Numbered from the stretch's first letter, positions 19,557-28,325 are shown. The stretch is DNA of 64,000 nt from Fontivita pretiosa (GCF_050410795.1 NZ_CP191258.1:4092001-4156000), one strand, 5' to 3'. Notes: generated by a model from the sequence alone, not told the origin. Translations and numbers: made by a program.

Positions 19557-20078
19557 ATGTGTCCCACTGAAAGCGAACTGATCCGGATGCTCAGGGCCGA
19601 GCTGCCCCCAGCGCGAACGCAGCAGATTCAGTCTCACCTGAGCCAGTGCGAATCGTGCCGGGCCACCATCGCGGAACTTCAGCAGATATGGGACGCACTG
19701 GGGCTGTGCCAGCCGACACGCTCACCAGCCCGCCCCGATGATGACATGTTCGTCGCTCGCGTCGTGCACGCGGCCAGGCTTGAGCAACTCAAGCTCCTGC
19801 GCCGCCCGGCAATCGCATGGCAGCGGGCGAAAGTTGCGGCGGCGATTCTGCTGGCGGCAGGCGCGGGCGTGCTGGCCGGATCGATCGTGCCCGTCTCGTC
19901 CCCCTCGCTGCATCCATCCAGAGTCGCTGTTGCCACACCACCCTCGACTCAGCAGCTTGCCGAGTCCTTCGGCTTTGACGCCCTGGGCGGCGAATCGACC
20001 GTGCTGGCGTGGCTCTACCTCGATGCTGAAGTGGTCGAGCCTGGAGCGTCGCAGGCCATCGAACAGGAGAATCAATGA
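19557..20078 (+). CDS. Zinc-finger anti-sigma factor, membrane-bound
   Basis: 173 residues, ATG preceded by GGAGGACCC. The N-terminal zinc-binding anti-sigma domain has HLSQCESC (H-X3-C-X2-C) with an upstream Cys near the start. One membrane helix (VAAAILLAAGAGVLAGSIV) at about 97-116 places the C-terminal part outside. It presumably binds the sigma factor encoded just upstream. Its stop overlaps the next start (ATGA). Confidence 0.88.
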   Translation: MCPTESELIRMLRAELPPARTQQIQSHLSQCESCRATIAELQQIWDALGLCQPTRSPARPDDDMFVARVVHAARLEQLKLLRRPAIAWQRAKVAAAILLAAGAGVLAGSIVPVSSPSLHPSRVAVATPPSTQQLAESFGFDALGGESTVLAWLYLDAEVVEPGASQAIEQENQ

Positions 20079-20656
20079 GCAAGCCACCGCGATCCGTGAT
20101 TCTGATGGCGGCGATGGTTCTGGTCGCTGCCGGGTCGTTCGCGATCACCCTCGCGCAGCGCACCGCCGCCGCCAGATCGCCCCGCCCCGATGCCGGCGCC
20201 AGCGCCACGCAGTCCACCGACGCTTCGCCAGCGGAAACGCTGCTGGCATGGCTTGAGATACCCGTCCATTCACGGGCTGCAATCGTAGCCCACGATCCGA
20301 CGTTCCCCCAGGACCTGCGCCGGCTGCGCGAGCAACTGAACACACGCCGCAATGAGCTGGCCGCGACGCTCGAGCAGACGGACAGCAGCGATGAGCTGAT
20401 CCGCCAGCGCGTGGAAGCCGTCATCGCCGCCAGCGCGGATCTGGAACGTCGCGTGACCGAGCATCTTTTGACCATTCGCGACCATCTCACGCCCCAGCAG
20501 CAGAAGCGACTGCTGGATCTGTGCGCCCAGGGCCTTCGCCAGCGCGGCGGACACGGCCCCGGACCCGGTGGCTGGCGATGGCGCCAATCGTCCGAGGGCG
20601 GACCCGGCCCAGGCCGATTCCGCGGTGCCCGCGCCCCAGCAACCAGCACCCAGTGA
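20075..20656 (+). CDS. Periplasmic heavy-metal sensor / CpxP-Spy-like protein
   Basis: 193 residues. An N-terminal signal or anchor (ILMAAMVLVAAGSFAITLA) is followed by an all-helical part with repeated LRRLREQLNTRRNELAATL and DHLTPQQQKRLLDL motifs, as in the periplasmic heavy-metal sensor (ZraP/CnrX) and Spy/CpxP groups. The C-terminus is Gly/Pro/His-rich. Translationally coupled (4-base overlap) to the anti-sigma gene, so it likely modulates sigma release in response to envelope or metal stress; the signal is not known. Confidence 0.78.
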   Translation: MSKPPRSVILMAAMVLVAAGSFAITLAQRTAAARSPRPDAGASATQSTDASPAETLLAWLEIPVHSRAAIVAHDPTFPQDLRRLREQLNTRRNELAATLEQTDSSDELIRQRVEAVIAASADLERRVTEHLLTIRDHLTPQQQKRLLDLCAQGLRQRGGHGPGPGGWRWRQSSEGGPGPGRFRGARAPATSTQ

Positions 20657-20845
20657 TCCCCATTCCCCGTAACGCAATCCTGCGACGATCCACCCCCCAA
20701 CCTCTCATCACCCCATCTGCCCTCGGTCCCGCCACCACCATCTGTCGCATTCCCCGAAAAGTTTTGGTTGCCCACTGTCCAGGGAACACAGTACGCTCAT
20801 GGCCACTGAGTTCCGTTGGCGTATCTCGGATCCGGAGGGTGGTGC

Positions 20846-21961
20846 ATGAAGATCGCCGTTGCAACAGTCGTGAAGGCGCTGTGCATCATGAGCGCCAGTC
20901 TGGCAGGCAGCGCTCGCGCGGGCAGTCCGCAGGCATCCGCGCCAGGATCGGCGGCCACCACCGCGCCGGCGGCCCCTGCGCCCGACGACACCGCTGTGTC
21001 GCTGGCCGCCGCCGAACAGGCGTATCGACAGGCCCTGAACAACGAGCAGGCCGCCCGAACCCACCTGCACACAGTTCGCGACGATTGCCTTCGCAGATTC
21101 CAGGCCACCCAGGAATTCGCCGAACTCCACCAGCACATCGAGCAACTTGAACACGCCCTGCACCTGGCCCGCCAAAAGGCACAACCGCAGCAGCGACTCG
21201 ATGCCAGCTCTGCCTATAACCAGGCGAGGCTGAAGCTGGACCAGCGGCGCAGACAGTTCATGCAGGTGGATCCGGCTCTGGTCCAGGCGCAGCAGACGCT
21301 CTGGCAGGCGCAGCAGCAGACGCAGGCTGCCCTGGCGCAGGTACAGGCCGAACGCGCCCTCGCCGCCGCCGCTGAGCGCATCCGTCAGCTCCAGCTTTAC
21401 GCCGCGTGCGTGCAGGCCGACGACGACCAGCTTGAGCTGAAGCAGATTCCTCTGCTGGGTGATGAGACGCCGATCGCCGCCGTCGTCGCCGATCCGTGGA
21501 AATACGTCGGCCGTGTGTTCATCGTCTGCGGCGCCGTCGAAGTCAGCGACTGGTTCGACGGAACCTATCAGGATGCCAAGCCGACCCATCTGGCCTTCAG
21601 CTTTCAGCAACTTGACCGCGCCGCATCGCCGGGGAATCGCGCGTTGCTGTACGTTCGTCGCGGCGTCGGGGATGAGCTTGCCGCCGCCTGTGCACGCGCC
21701 ACTTTGCTGCGATCCGGCGCCACGCGGGTCATCCGCGCCAGAGTGACAATCCCGCCGCAGCGCGCCAGTCTCGCCCACGCCCGCGGCGACATGCTCGAAG
21801 TGCTCGACTGGCAATACCTGGCTCCCGGCGGCGGCCAGTGGTCGCTTTGGGCTTCGCAGGTGCAGCAACCCCCGCCCGCCGCCCGACATCGCCCCGCCGA
21901 CCCCACCCAGCCGCAACTTGCCCAGGCCCGCAACGCCGCACCGCCCGCCCCTCCGCGCTAG
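20846..21961 (+). CDS. Secreted coiled-coil protein of unknown function
   Basis: 371 residues from the ATG at 20846, which follows GGAGGG. A signal peptide (KIAVATVVKALCIMSASLAGSARA) is followed by an Ala/Gln-rich coiled coil from about residue 50 to 200. A globular C-terminal domain comes next (about 215-350), with a KYVGRVFIVCGAVEVSDWFD segment that recalls OB-fold or nucleic-acid-binding-like secreted domains. The end is Pro/Ala-rich. I do not recognise a named family. It is the last host-side gene before the attachment site. Confidence 0.75.
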   Translation: MKIAVATVVKALCIMSASLAGSARAGSPQASAPGSAATTAPAAPAPDDTAVSLAAAEQAYRQALNNEQAARTHLHTVRDDCLRRFQATQEFAELHQHIEQLEHALHLARQKAQPQQRLDASSAYNQARLKLDQRRRQFMQVDPALVQAQQTLWQAQQQTQAALAQVQAERALAAAAERIRQLQLYAACVQADDDQLELKQIPLLGDETPIAAVVADPWKYVGRVFIVCGAVEVSDWFDGTYQDAKPTHLAFSFQQLDRAASPGNRALLYVRRGVGDELAAACARATLLRSGATRVIRARVTIPPQRASLAHARGDMLEVLDWQYLAPGGGQWSLWASQVQQPPPAARHRPADPTQPQLAQARNAAPPAPPR

Positions 21962-21974
21962 CCCAGCAGGCGAC

Positions 21975-22012
21975 AAAAAAAGCCAGTCTTCCGGGTCCCC
22001 GGATGACTGGCT
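21975..22012 (-). terminator. Intrinsic terminator of the former tRNA gene
   Basis: Read on the minus strand: AGCCAGTC, a GC-rich inner loop and stem, GACTGGCT, then a run of seven T. It lies 13 bases past the tRNA 3' end, as expected for a tRNA transcription unit. Confidence 0.85.
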
Positions 22013-22024
22013 GATACCTTCACA

Positions 22025-22066
22025 AGCGGGCGATGGGATTCGAACCCACGACGTCAGCCTTGGGAA
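22025..22066 (-). other. 3' half of tRNA-Gly(CCC): probable attachment site of an integrated element
   Basis: On the minus strand there is an anticodon loop TTCCCAA, 3' anticodon stem GGCTG, variable loop ACGTC, T arm GTGGG-TTCGAAT-CCCAT, acceptor strand CGCCCGC and discriminator T. The acceptor sequence and CCC anticodon best fit glycine. The 5' half (acceptor GCGGGCG, D arm) is absent upstream; the sequence departs just 5' of the anticodon loop. Such displaced 3' halves with the host terminator mark the far end of elements integrated by tyrosine recombinases into a tRNA gene. The element then lies to the right. Confidence 0.75.
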
Positions 22067-22217
22067 AATTGGCTGCACCCGACAAGTTACGTCCGTAACT
22101 CTTGGCTGTAACCATAGATCTCAATTCCCCCCTTGTCAAGCAAAACGTGTAGTACTACTCCCGATTTCAGGACACAATCTGCGATTGCATGTAGACTACT
22201 GTGTAGACTCTACTGCA

Positions 22218-23228
22218 TCACGAGGATCGGGCACTGGCGGGCTCCTGACAGAACCGAAGCGCCGCCTTGCCTCGCTGGCTCAGCGACCAACCTTTGCGTG
22301 CCGTGCCCGGCGGGCGTGCTACAAGGCCGGCGCGGCCAAGGCGATCCAGCGCCGCGCGCACAGCGTGCTTGCTGTACCCGGCCGCTGCCATCAGCTCGAC
22401 CAGGCTGAGCGCTTGCTCGGGCCGCTCGCCCAGCGCTGCCAGCACGTCGATGTCCTGCTGCGTGAGCGCCGGGGTCGTCGCCTCGGAAATCACATGCGTT
22501 GTGGCAGCCGCGGGAGGCTGATCCTCCAGCACTCGTTCCGCGGGAACGGTCAAGCCGCCATCGCCCATCGACGCGATTTCTTCCAGCGACACGACCGCAC
22601 GCCACGATGGTAGCCGACGCTCCACCGGCGGCATCCGGTGCGCGCACAGGACCGTGGCGTTGTTCGATGAGGCGAAGCGTGTGCCGGGCGCGAGCACCGC
22701 CGGTGTATCCTTCCACCACGAGCCGCGGGTGAGGAACACATCCCGCGTCTGGCCCTTGCCGGTGACGGTCCCGAGGAAGGCACAGACATTGCGCAGCTCA
22801 ACGGTGACTCCTCCCGCAGCCCCGATGGCGCTGGCGACGGCGGACGCCAGCGCGTCAAAGCCGAACTCCCACTGCCGCATGCGCTGCGGGTCGATGTAGT
22901 GGATGCCGGCGCACTCATCGTCGCCGCATCCGTACACGCCTTCCAGCTTCCCTGTCATCGGGTTGGTGCGCCAGATCGGCTCGGCGAGCGGTTCGCGCTC
23001 GCACTCCGTCAGGAGAATCTGTCGTGCCGGCTCGATCTCGCGCAGCAGACCAAGCCGCCTGAATCGCTCGCCCTCTCCCGGCGGCCATTCATCCGCCAGT
23101 TCGTCGAACGTCACGATGACCGGCCCACCGGGCAGGTCAAGCAGCCGAAGCATTCGGCGCAACAGCAGGTTGGCCGCCGATTCCCCAGCGGCGCAGACAG
23201 CGCTTGGCAATCTGGTCATACGGTTCAT
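22218..23228 (-). CDS. Unknown protein with C-terminal winged-helix domain
   Basis: 336 residues; ATG at 23228. The start overlaps the end of the upstream gene by 92 bases. Residues 1-230 match nothing I recognise: Cys pair in YGCGDDECAGIHYIDPQ, then VELRNVCAFLGTVTGKGQ. The C-terminal ~85 residues (ALTQQDIDVLAALGERPEQA onward to the end) form a MarR-like winged helix. With the larger upstream protein it forms a two-gene unit at the edge of the integrated element. It could be a regulator or the DNA-binding half of a two-protein system; no function is claimed. Confidence 0.75.
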   Translation of the reverse strand: MNRMTRLPSAVCAAGESAANLLLRRMLRLLDLPGGPVIVTFDELADEWPPGEGERFRRLGLLREIEPARQILLTECEREPLAEPIWRTNPMTGKLEGVYGCGDDECAGIHYIDPQRMRQWEFGFDALASAVASAIGAAGGVTVELRNVCAFLGTVTGKGQTRDVFLTRGSWWKDTPAVLAPGTRFASSNNATVLCAHRMPPVERRLPSWRAVVSLEEIASMGDGGLTVPAERVLEDQPPAAATTHVISEATTPALTQQDIDVLAALGERPEQALSLVELMAAAGYSKHAVRAALDRLGRAGLVARPPGTARKGWSLSQRGKAALRFCQEPASARSS

Positions 23229-24342
23229 CCTTCAGGGAACAACGATCGGGCAGGGACAGATCAAACGTCAGTCGCCTGGGACGCTCACCGTCCAGAGGCT
23301 GAAACTCGATGCGAAGGCGGGCGTGGGAGACCTTCACCTGCTCCAGGGATACGCGCTGTTCATTGAGCGCCTCGGCGATCAGGTCGTGCACCGCCCGCGG
23401 CTGCCACGGCGACGGATCCGCGGCGAACGTGATCCGCCGCCGCTTGCCCTTCGGGAGCGTCAATTGCAGTGCGGCGATGAACACCGCATCGATCCGATCC
23501 TGTGGCTCGGTTGCGAACACGAAATCCGGATCGAGCAGGCAGTTGAGGTTTAGCGTCTGGCGGAAGCAGCGAGGCGGCAGCTCGTTCAGGTCCAGGATCG
23601 TCTGGCAGAAATCGCCGGCCAGCTCCTCAACGCGCGCCTTGCCTCCGGGCGCCAGCACTTCCAGCATCCCATCTTCCGGCCTGTAGACGAAGGTGACCTC
23701 GAAGGCGGACCGGCGGGCGCGCCGCTGGAGCACCGCGTCGTCGCCGTAGCCCAGGTCTGCGGCGGGATGATCTTCGGGGTAGGCAAAGAAGCAGTGGCGA
23801 TCCGGGTCCTGGCGCAGGTAATGATCGATGTGACAGTGCCGGCCACGGCCTTCCCGCAGGTAGACCTGCTTCATGCGCTGGGACAGCGCCGCGATGCCCG
23901 CGGCGTTGCTCTGGACCGGCAGGCCCACACCGACGAACCAGCGCCGCCACCGCCCGCTGGCCACGTGATCCATCTCGACCATGCTCGCCGCGCGGGCGAA
24001 GAGCTGCGGGTCTTGCAAGTACGCCCACATCGCCCGCTCGTACGCGTTGTTTGCCGTCGCGAAGACGCCCGACCAGTCGCGCCCCATGAGCTTGGCTTCG
24101 CGCAGCAGCCCTGCTGTGCCAACGGGGTGCGCCAGCTCCGTCACGGCCGCGAAGTCGGCCTCCACCTTCCTGAGGATATCGGGCGGGAGGCATTGCAGTC
24201 GCTCGTACAGACGGTCGATGTCCGCCGGCTTCCCCGCCACAACCTCCACGTCCAGAGCGATCTGTTTCTGCCGGACATAGCGTTTGAGCAGCGGCACGCG
24301 AACCTGTCGCAAGAAGGTCTTCGTCGAATACTGCCCGGCCAT
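23137..24342 (-). CDS. Unknown protein, first gene of an overlapping pair
   Basis: 401 residues, ATG at 24342. No family recognised and no membrane segment or nucleotide-binding motif. Visible blocks are an N-terminal basic helix pair (FLRQVRVPLLKRYVRQKQIA), an acidic/aromatic middle part (FFAYPEDHPAADLGYGDDAV, FEVTFVYRPEDGMLEVLAPG) and a basic region (LPKGKRRRITF) before a mixed C-terminal part. It overlaps the winged-helix gene by 92 bases in another frame, so the two are surely cotranscribed. A promoter-like sequence lies 128 bases upstream. Confidence 0.75.
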   Translation of the reverse strand: MAGQYSTKTFLRQVRVPLLKRYVRQKQIALDVEVVAGKPADIDRLYERLQCLPPDILRKVEADFAAVTELAHPVGTAGLLREAKLMGRDWSGVFATANNAYERAMWAYLQDPQLFARAASMVEMDHVASGRWRRWFVGVGLPVQSNAAGIAALSQRMKQVYLREGRGRHCHIDHYLRQDPDRHCFFAYPEDHPAADLGYGDDAVLQRRARRSAFEVTFVYRPEDGMLEVLAPGGKARVEELAGDFCQTILDLNELPPRCFRQTLNLNCLLDPDFVFATEPQDRIDAVFIAALQLTLPKGKRRRITFAADPSPWQPRAVHDLIAEALNEQRVSLEQVKVSHARLRIEFQPLDGERPRRLTFDLSLPDRCSLKDEPYDQIAKRCLRRWGIGGQPAVAPNASAA

Positions 24343-24469
24343 AGGCGCAGCACTCCCGTCACCGCATCGCGCGGTGTTTTGTCAGACGTGAGCTGCGATG
24401 GGAGACCCACTCTTCCCTGTGGCTGAAGATCATCTCGCGTCCCGGAGATGTGCAGCCCAACCGGCCATC

Positions 24470-24497
24470 AGTATATTCGGTATTTGTTCGGATGCAA
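24470..24497 (-). promoter_or_regulatory. Candidate promoter of the unknown gene pair
   Basis: On the minus strand TTGCAT and TATACT are 16 bases apart, in an AT-richer patch of otherwise GC-rich DNA. The start codon at 24342 is 128 bases away. The rest of 24343-24973 contains no gene I can support. Confidence 0.45.
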
Positions 24498-24973
24498 ACA
24501 ACAACCTAATTGCGACAGGTTATCCACGATCGCTGGCGATGAGCGAAGTTGTGTCCGTCCCGCGAAGGACATGTCCGGATCGGAAGCTGGCGGCAAAGAG
24601 AAATCCGCGCTGCCGTCTCAGGCGGCGATGACGAAGCGCAACCCCGCTGCGATTTGATCGTGACGTTTGCACACACCGGCGGGAACTGATCAAGCTCACT
24701 AAGCCCGGCTGCGATGCATCGGCTCGGCCGCGGCACGATCGACTACGGCCTGCGCGAACCTCAGCGACCTGGAAGGCTGACGGCGCTTCGCCGCGGACTT
24801 TGGCGACAGGCCAAGCCGGGCACGCCACCAGCAACAGGCGTGTTCGTCGTGATGATTTGCCGGCACCAGACGCGGATCGAGGCCGCCGGCCCGCTGAGCA
24901 TCGCTTCGTTCGCGCACGTACGGGCTGTCGGGCTGAGCGCTGCTTGCATGCCACAGCTCCAGACGTGCGCCGA

Positions 24974-25637
24974 TCATGCCGCCCGACATCGCCGGTGCGA
25001 AGGTGTGGTTGGGCGAACGGAGACGAACTTGTGGATGGTGGTGAGCACAGCCGCTTGCAGGATCTCGAAGAACAGCCCCTGCGGCACGCGTTGGCTCTGG
25101 TCGTTCGCCCGCACGCGCTCGTAAAGAGCCTTCCCCCCGAGCTGGTACGCCAGCTCGCCCCACAACGTGCGCAGGTGAACGCCGCCTTCGACCTTCCGTC
25201 CCTGCGTCGCGTCGCAGGTCTGGTTGGTGAAGACGGCGACACCTTTCACCTTCTCCGGCAGTCGTCCACCGACGGCCTTCCGAAGTCCCTCCGCGTGAGG
25301 CGAACCCCTTCAACCGATCGGCGTGTTTCGCCAGATGCCACAAGGCGACGAGCGTGTGCGTTTTGCCGCCGCCGAAGGCGGTCTGCAGACTGATGATGCG
25401 GTCTCCGGTTTCGCCGCCGTGCCGGAGCGCGCCCGCGACCCGATTCAGAACCGTGGACAGGCCCGTTGTGAGGTACGTCTTGCGGTAGAACTCCTCGGGA
25501 TCGAGGTAGACCTCGGGAGCCGTGCCCTGGACGACCGCCCAGAGGTTGGCGGCGAAGACGGCCTCGGCGAGGCGCCCCTCGCGGATGTCCTCGTGGGGCG
25601 TCGCAATGGCGTACCAGGGTTTGAGGGGTTCGGTCAT
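24974..25637 (-). pseudogene. Anti-phage-associated DUF499 ATPase, frameshifted and 3'-truncated
   Basis: The original ATG at 25637 begins MTEPLKPWYAIATPHEDIRE and reads through a Walker A (TAFGGGKTHTLVALWHL). The frame is lost near 25290-25310 and picked up again in another frame from 25249 (GVAVFTNQTCDATQGRKVEG, HLRTLWGELAYQLGGKALYE) before degenerating near 25000. Intact DUF499 proteins are several times longer, so most of the gene is gone. The family occurs with DUF1156 methylases and DUF3780 in anti-phage clusters. Its start overlaps the preceding stop by 4 bases, so it was in the same operon as the HEPN remnant. Confidence 0.8.
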
Positions 25638-26035
25638 GGGGAAGATGCTCCGTAGAATCGATGCTCTAGGAGTCGTGACCTCACCGTGGCGAGGAGCTTG
25701 TCGCACATGCTCTCTGGCTCGCTCTCGCCTAGCTCCATCAGGACCACTCGAATGATCTCTTGCGTGAGAAACCGACCATCCGAGGACCAGAGCCCTGCTT
25801 GGGTCATCCTGCAGCGGGCGTCAGCCATGAGCGCCGGCGTGGGTTCGTTGTGCGCGACGTCGTTGCGGAGAACCTTGACGTTCTCGACTGCGTCGAGCAG
25901 ACACTTGCGCACCCGGCTCTGCAAATAGTCCCGGGTGAAGCGACCGGCGCCGCTCTTCTGGGCGAACTGCTCTTGGGTGAGTTCTAGCCCCTGTCGAAGC
26001 TCCCGGATGAGCGCCGGGATGTCCTCATTCTTCAT
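25634..26035 (-). pseudogene. XRE helix-turn-helix fragment fused in frame to a HEPN-domain remnant
   Basis: 133 residues. Residues 1-28 look like the start of an XRE repressor (IRELRQGLELTQEQFAQKSG). The rest looks like the C-terminal part of a HEPN protein, with RNDVAH giving the R-X4-H ribonuclease motif in NVKVLRNDVAHNEP. The two halves do not normally occur together, so this is most simply a deletion fusion that by chance kept frame. The HEPN part may be the lost C-terminus of the CARF protein fragment encoded just upstream. It could still be expressed, as no stop interrupts it. Confidence 0.6.
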
Positions 26036-26057
26036 GGCTGGGTCTCAATCGCTGGCT

Positions 26058-26552
26058 TCATAATTCTGCGTTCCTGACATGACAGTCGATATCGAAACCC
26101 ATTTGCAGGGCGTTCCCTAGTCCGTTGCCAGGGTTGGCCGACGCGTCGTCCCCCTTCTGCGCGATGACCACCGCCCGCGCCGCGGCCAGCGGCTGGCTTG
26201 GAGCGCGATCGCGGCCGACATGCACTTTGTACCGCCCGTCAAGTCCACGACGACTTGGAATTCGTGCCCGCGCGCAGCCCACCGTGTAACCTCCGGTGTC
26301 AACTGCCTCAGCCGTTCGAGGCCGCTCGCCAGATCCTCGCCGTCCGGCAACTCGAACAGATCGTACCTTCCTGCATCGAGATCCACGCCTTCTTCGCGCG
26401 CTCGGGACGATTTTTTCCTCGACGTCGCCTTTCGTCTGCGGCGTGGGGACGAAGCGAACCCGCACGGGCCGCCAGTGCTTCAGCGCGGCTACGACCGGCT
26501 CGGGGCTCCCGCCGACCGTGCAGATGAGAAGCGTGGACCTCGCCTCTGCCAT
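26058..26552 (-). pseudogene. CRISPR-associated CARF protein (TIGR02710-like), frameshifted
   Basis: The start at 26552 directly follows the cmr6 stop (TAGATG). The N-terminus LLICTVGGSPEPVVAALKHW is followed by a frame change near 26400, by a homopolymer of T; the continuation in the next frame contains VVVDLTGGTKCMSAAIAL, the ligand-site signature of CARF proteins of this group. Homology ends near 26170. CARF domains bind cyclic oligoadenylate made by type III CRISPR complexes and activate an attached HEPN nuclease. It is inactive as it stands. Confidence 0.78.
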
Positions 26553-27515
26553 CTACTTCCTTCCCTTCTTCTTCGCCGGGGTCGCCGGTGTTTCGGTCGG
26601 GACTCGGAAGGCGATCTCCGAGGCACTGACCGAGGCGACGATGAGCGTCAGACGGTCCCCCGCCTTCTTCGTGGCTGGAACGTCGGCGCTGTTTTGAATG
26701 GGGCCGGCGAGACCCGACGGTTCGTGTCTGGCCTTCCAGCCGCCCTTTTTCGTGCGCTCTTCTAGAAGCGTCGCCTCGACAAGATCTTTACTTTTCGGAA
26801 GCGTTGCACCCGGCGTCACGGTGGCCGCTTGTGCCGGTGCCGCGAATCGGTCGGGCTCGATCAGTCGCCCGTAACCCGCGCTCGTCTTGCCGCCGACGCC
26901 CCAGTTCTCTAGCGCGTCACGAAGCAGCCGCTCCGCGAGCTCCGTCCAATCAGGCGGGCCCGACAGCGCCAAGAGGAAGCAAACGCCGGGACGCACGGTG
27001 AGAAACGCCACCGGGTTGGGGCTGTCGTAGTCGTTGGGCCAGCTTCCACCGGAAAAGTCGTAGTAGCCCTTCTGGTGAACGGTCAGCACATCGGCGACGA
27101 AGGGCTTGTCCCCGGGAGCGCTTTTCGGCACGTACAGGGCGTCGTGAAAGGTGACGAGACCGGCCGATGCTCCCGCAGCGAAGCCCCGTTCTCGCAGGGC
27201 ATCGTCTTCCTCGGCATCAGGCGCACCGAAGAGCGCCCGGTAGACCGCACCCGGCCCGCGCTCGATGCGCGCGCCACGCCATGTCAGGCCCTGGAACTCG
27301 GTCCGCGTGCACTCATCGCCTTCTTGTTCCCAGGGCGCTCGGTCTGGGTCGCTCGGACCATAGACAGCATCGACATAGTGAGCGCAGAGGCCCTTCAGCG
27401 CCATCCCCGGGATCACCGGCACGCCCCAGGTGTGATGCACCGTGATCCCGACGTCGGTCGCACTCGAGTTGCCATGCCCGACGAGCAGTCGGCTCGCAAG
27501 CGCGAGCTCGAAGAC
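26553..27515 (-). pseudogene. cmr6: Type III-B CRISPR RAMP protein Cmr6, 5'-truncated
   Basis: About 320 residues match Cmr6 over nearly its whole length: SRLLVGHGNSSATDVGITVH, GVPVIPGMALKGLCAHYV, SPNPVAFLTVRPGVCFLLAL and the glycine-rich NWGVGGKTSAGYGR loop near the end. The C-terminus is Lys-rich. Homology begins at about 27512, where an RHS scrap and IS debris replace the original 5' end. Cmr6 is a backbone subunit of the RNA-guided Cmr complex; none of the other cmr genes or cas10 is present, and no repeat array was seen. Confidence 0.85.
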
Positions 27516-27520
27516 GCAAC

Positions 27521-27640
27521 CTCGATCCGCCGGTACACGGCGTCGTATTCGTAGGTCGCCAGCGGCGTGCTGCCATTCTTGTACGCCACCAGCCGGTTCC
27601 ACGCATCATACACCAGCGTCTTGCCGATCGCACCGGCTCG
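27521..27640 (-). pseudogene. RHS/YD-repeat fragment
   Basis: About 40 residues containing KTLVYDAWNRLVAYKNGS and TYEYDAVYRRI, the typical RHS repeat core. It is in frame with the neighbouring transposase remnant and abuts truncated cmr6, so it is a scrap left by a rearrangement. Confidence 0.75.
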
Positions 27641-27664
27641 TTCCGCAAACAAAGACTCCCGACC

Positions 27665-28261
27665 TGCTCTGTCTCGACCCTCGTTTCTCAGGATCATCAC
27701 GTTGTGCGTGATGACCTTCCGCCGCAGGTCGCGCAGGCGGCCGCAGCGGGTCTTGGCCCGCAACGCGCTGCCGGTGTTCCGCTTGATCATGCTGTTGGCG
27801 GTTTCGGCCTGCCTGCCGGCAGGCATGGCCTGCCAACCCTGGGTGTAGCCGCAGCGTCGCCGGGAGCGTTTGGTCTTCAGCAGCCGCCGGTTCGCCGCCC
27901 ACCGCGCCACCGTGTCCAACAATCGCTCGGCGTGCAGCTTCTTCAGCAGCAGCACGTCCGCCCGCCACAGCGTGTTGTGGTCCGGCGCCCGGCGCAGCCC
28001 CACGTCGCGCAGCCAGTTCTCGCAGTCGCCCAGCAACTGCTCGGCCTGGCGATAGCTGCGGTGCAACATCTCCTTGACGCAAAGACACGCCAGAAGCTGC
28101 GGCAGCGTGAAGTCCTTGCGGCTGTACTTGGACGAATAGAGCGGAAGGCAGCAGCGAGCCAGGTGGTAGGCTTCCCGCATCACCTTCCGTGGTGATCGGC
28201 AGGTCAACATAGGCTCGATTCTAGGCACGGAAGCGGCCGCAATGAGGGTCGAGACAGAGCA
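27665..28261 (-). mobile_element. Internally deleted insertion sequence with intact inverted repeats
   Basis: The 21-base ends at 27665-27685 and 28241-28261 are inverted copies matching at 20 positions (core CTCTGTCTCGACCCTC). The 597-base interior carries only a deleted transposase gene. No clear target duplication is visible. Confidence 0.8.
27688..28228 (-). pseudogene. IS transposase remnant (DDE family)
   Basis: About 180 residues: an intact N-terminal part (TLPQLLACLCVKEMLHRSYR, LGDCENWLRDVGLRRAPDHN) joins directly to the C-terminal signature ETANSMIKRNTGSALRAKT. The central part with the first two catalytic Asp residues is missing. It reads on in frame into the RHS scrap, an artefact of the rearrangement. 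Confidence 0.75.
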
Positions 28262-28262
28262 T

Positions 28263-28325
28263 TCGCGTCACCTTTAGTTCGCCCCGTCACCTTTAATTCG
28301 CCCGCGTCACCTTTAATTCCCCCGG
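28263..28325. repeat. Three tandem copies of an ~20-base repeat
   Basis: GTCACCTTTAATTCGCCC occurs three times with one or two changes per copy, spaced 18-21 bases, directly beside the IS end. Multiple short repeats of this kind occur at the ends of IS21-type elements, so it may be an orphan IS end; no istAB genes are nearby. Confidence 0.6.

Noticed and set aside
22025..22200. Complete tRNA-Gly interrupted by a group I intron
   Set aside because: No 5' half (GCGGGCG acceptor, D arm) was found in the following bases on the minus strand, so a displaced 3' half fits better.
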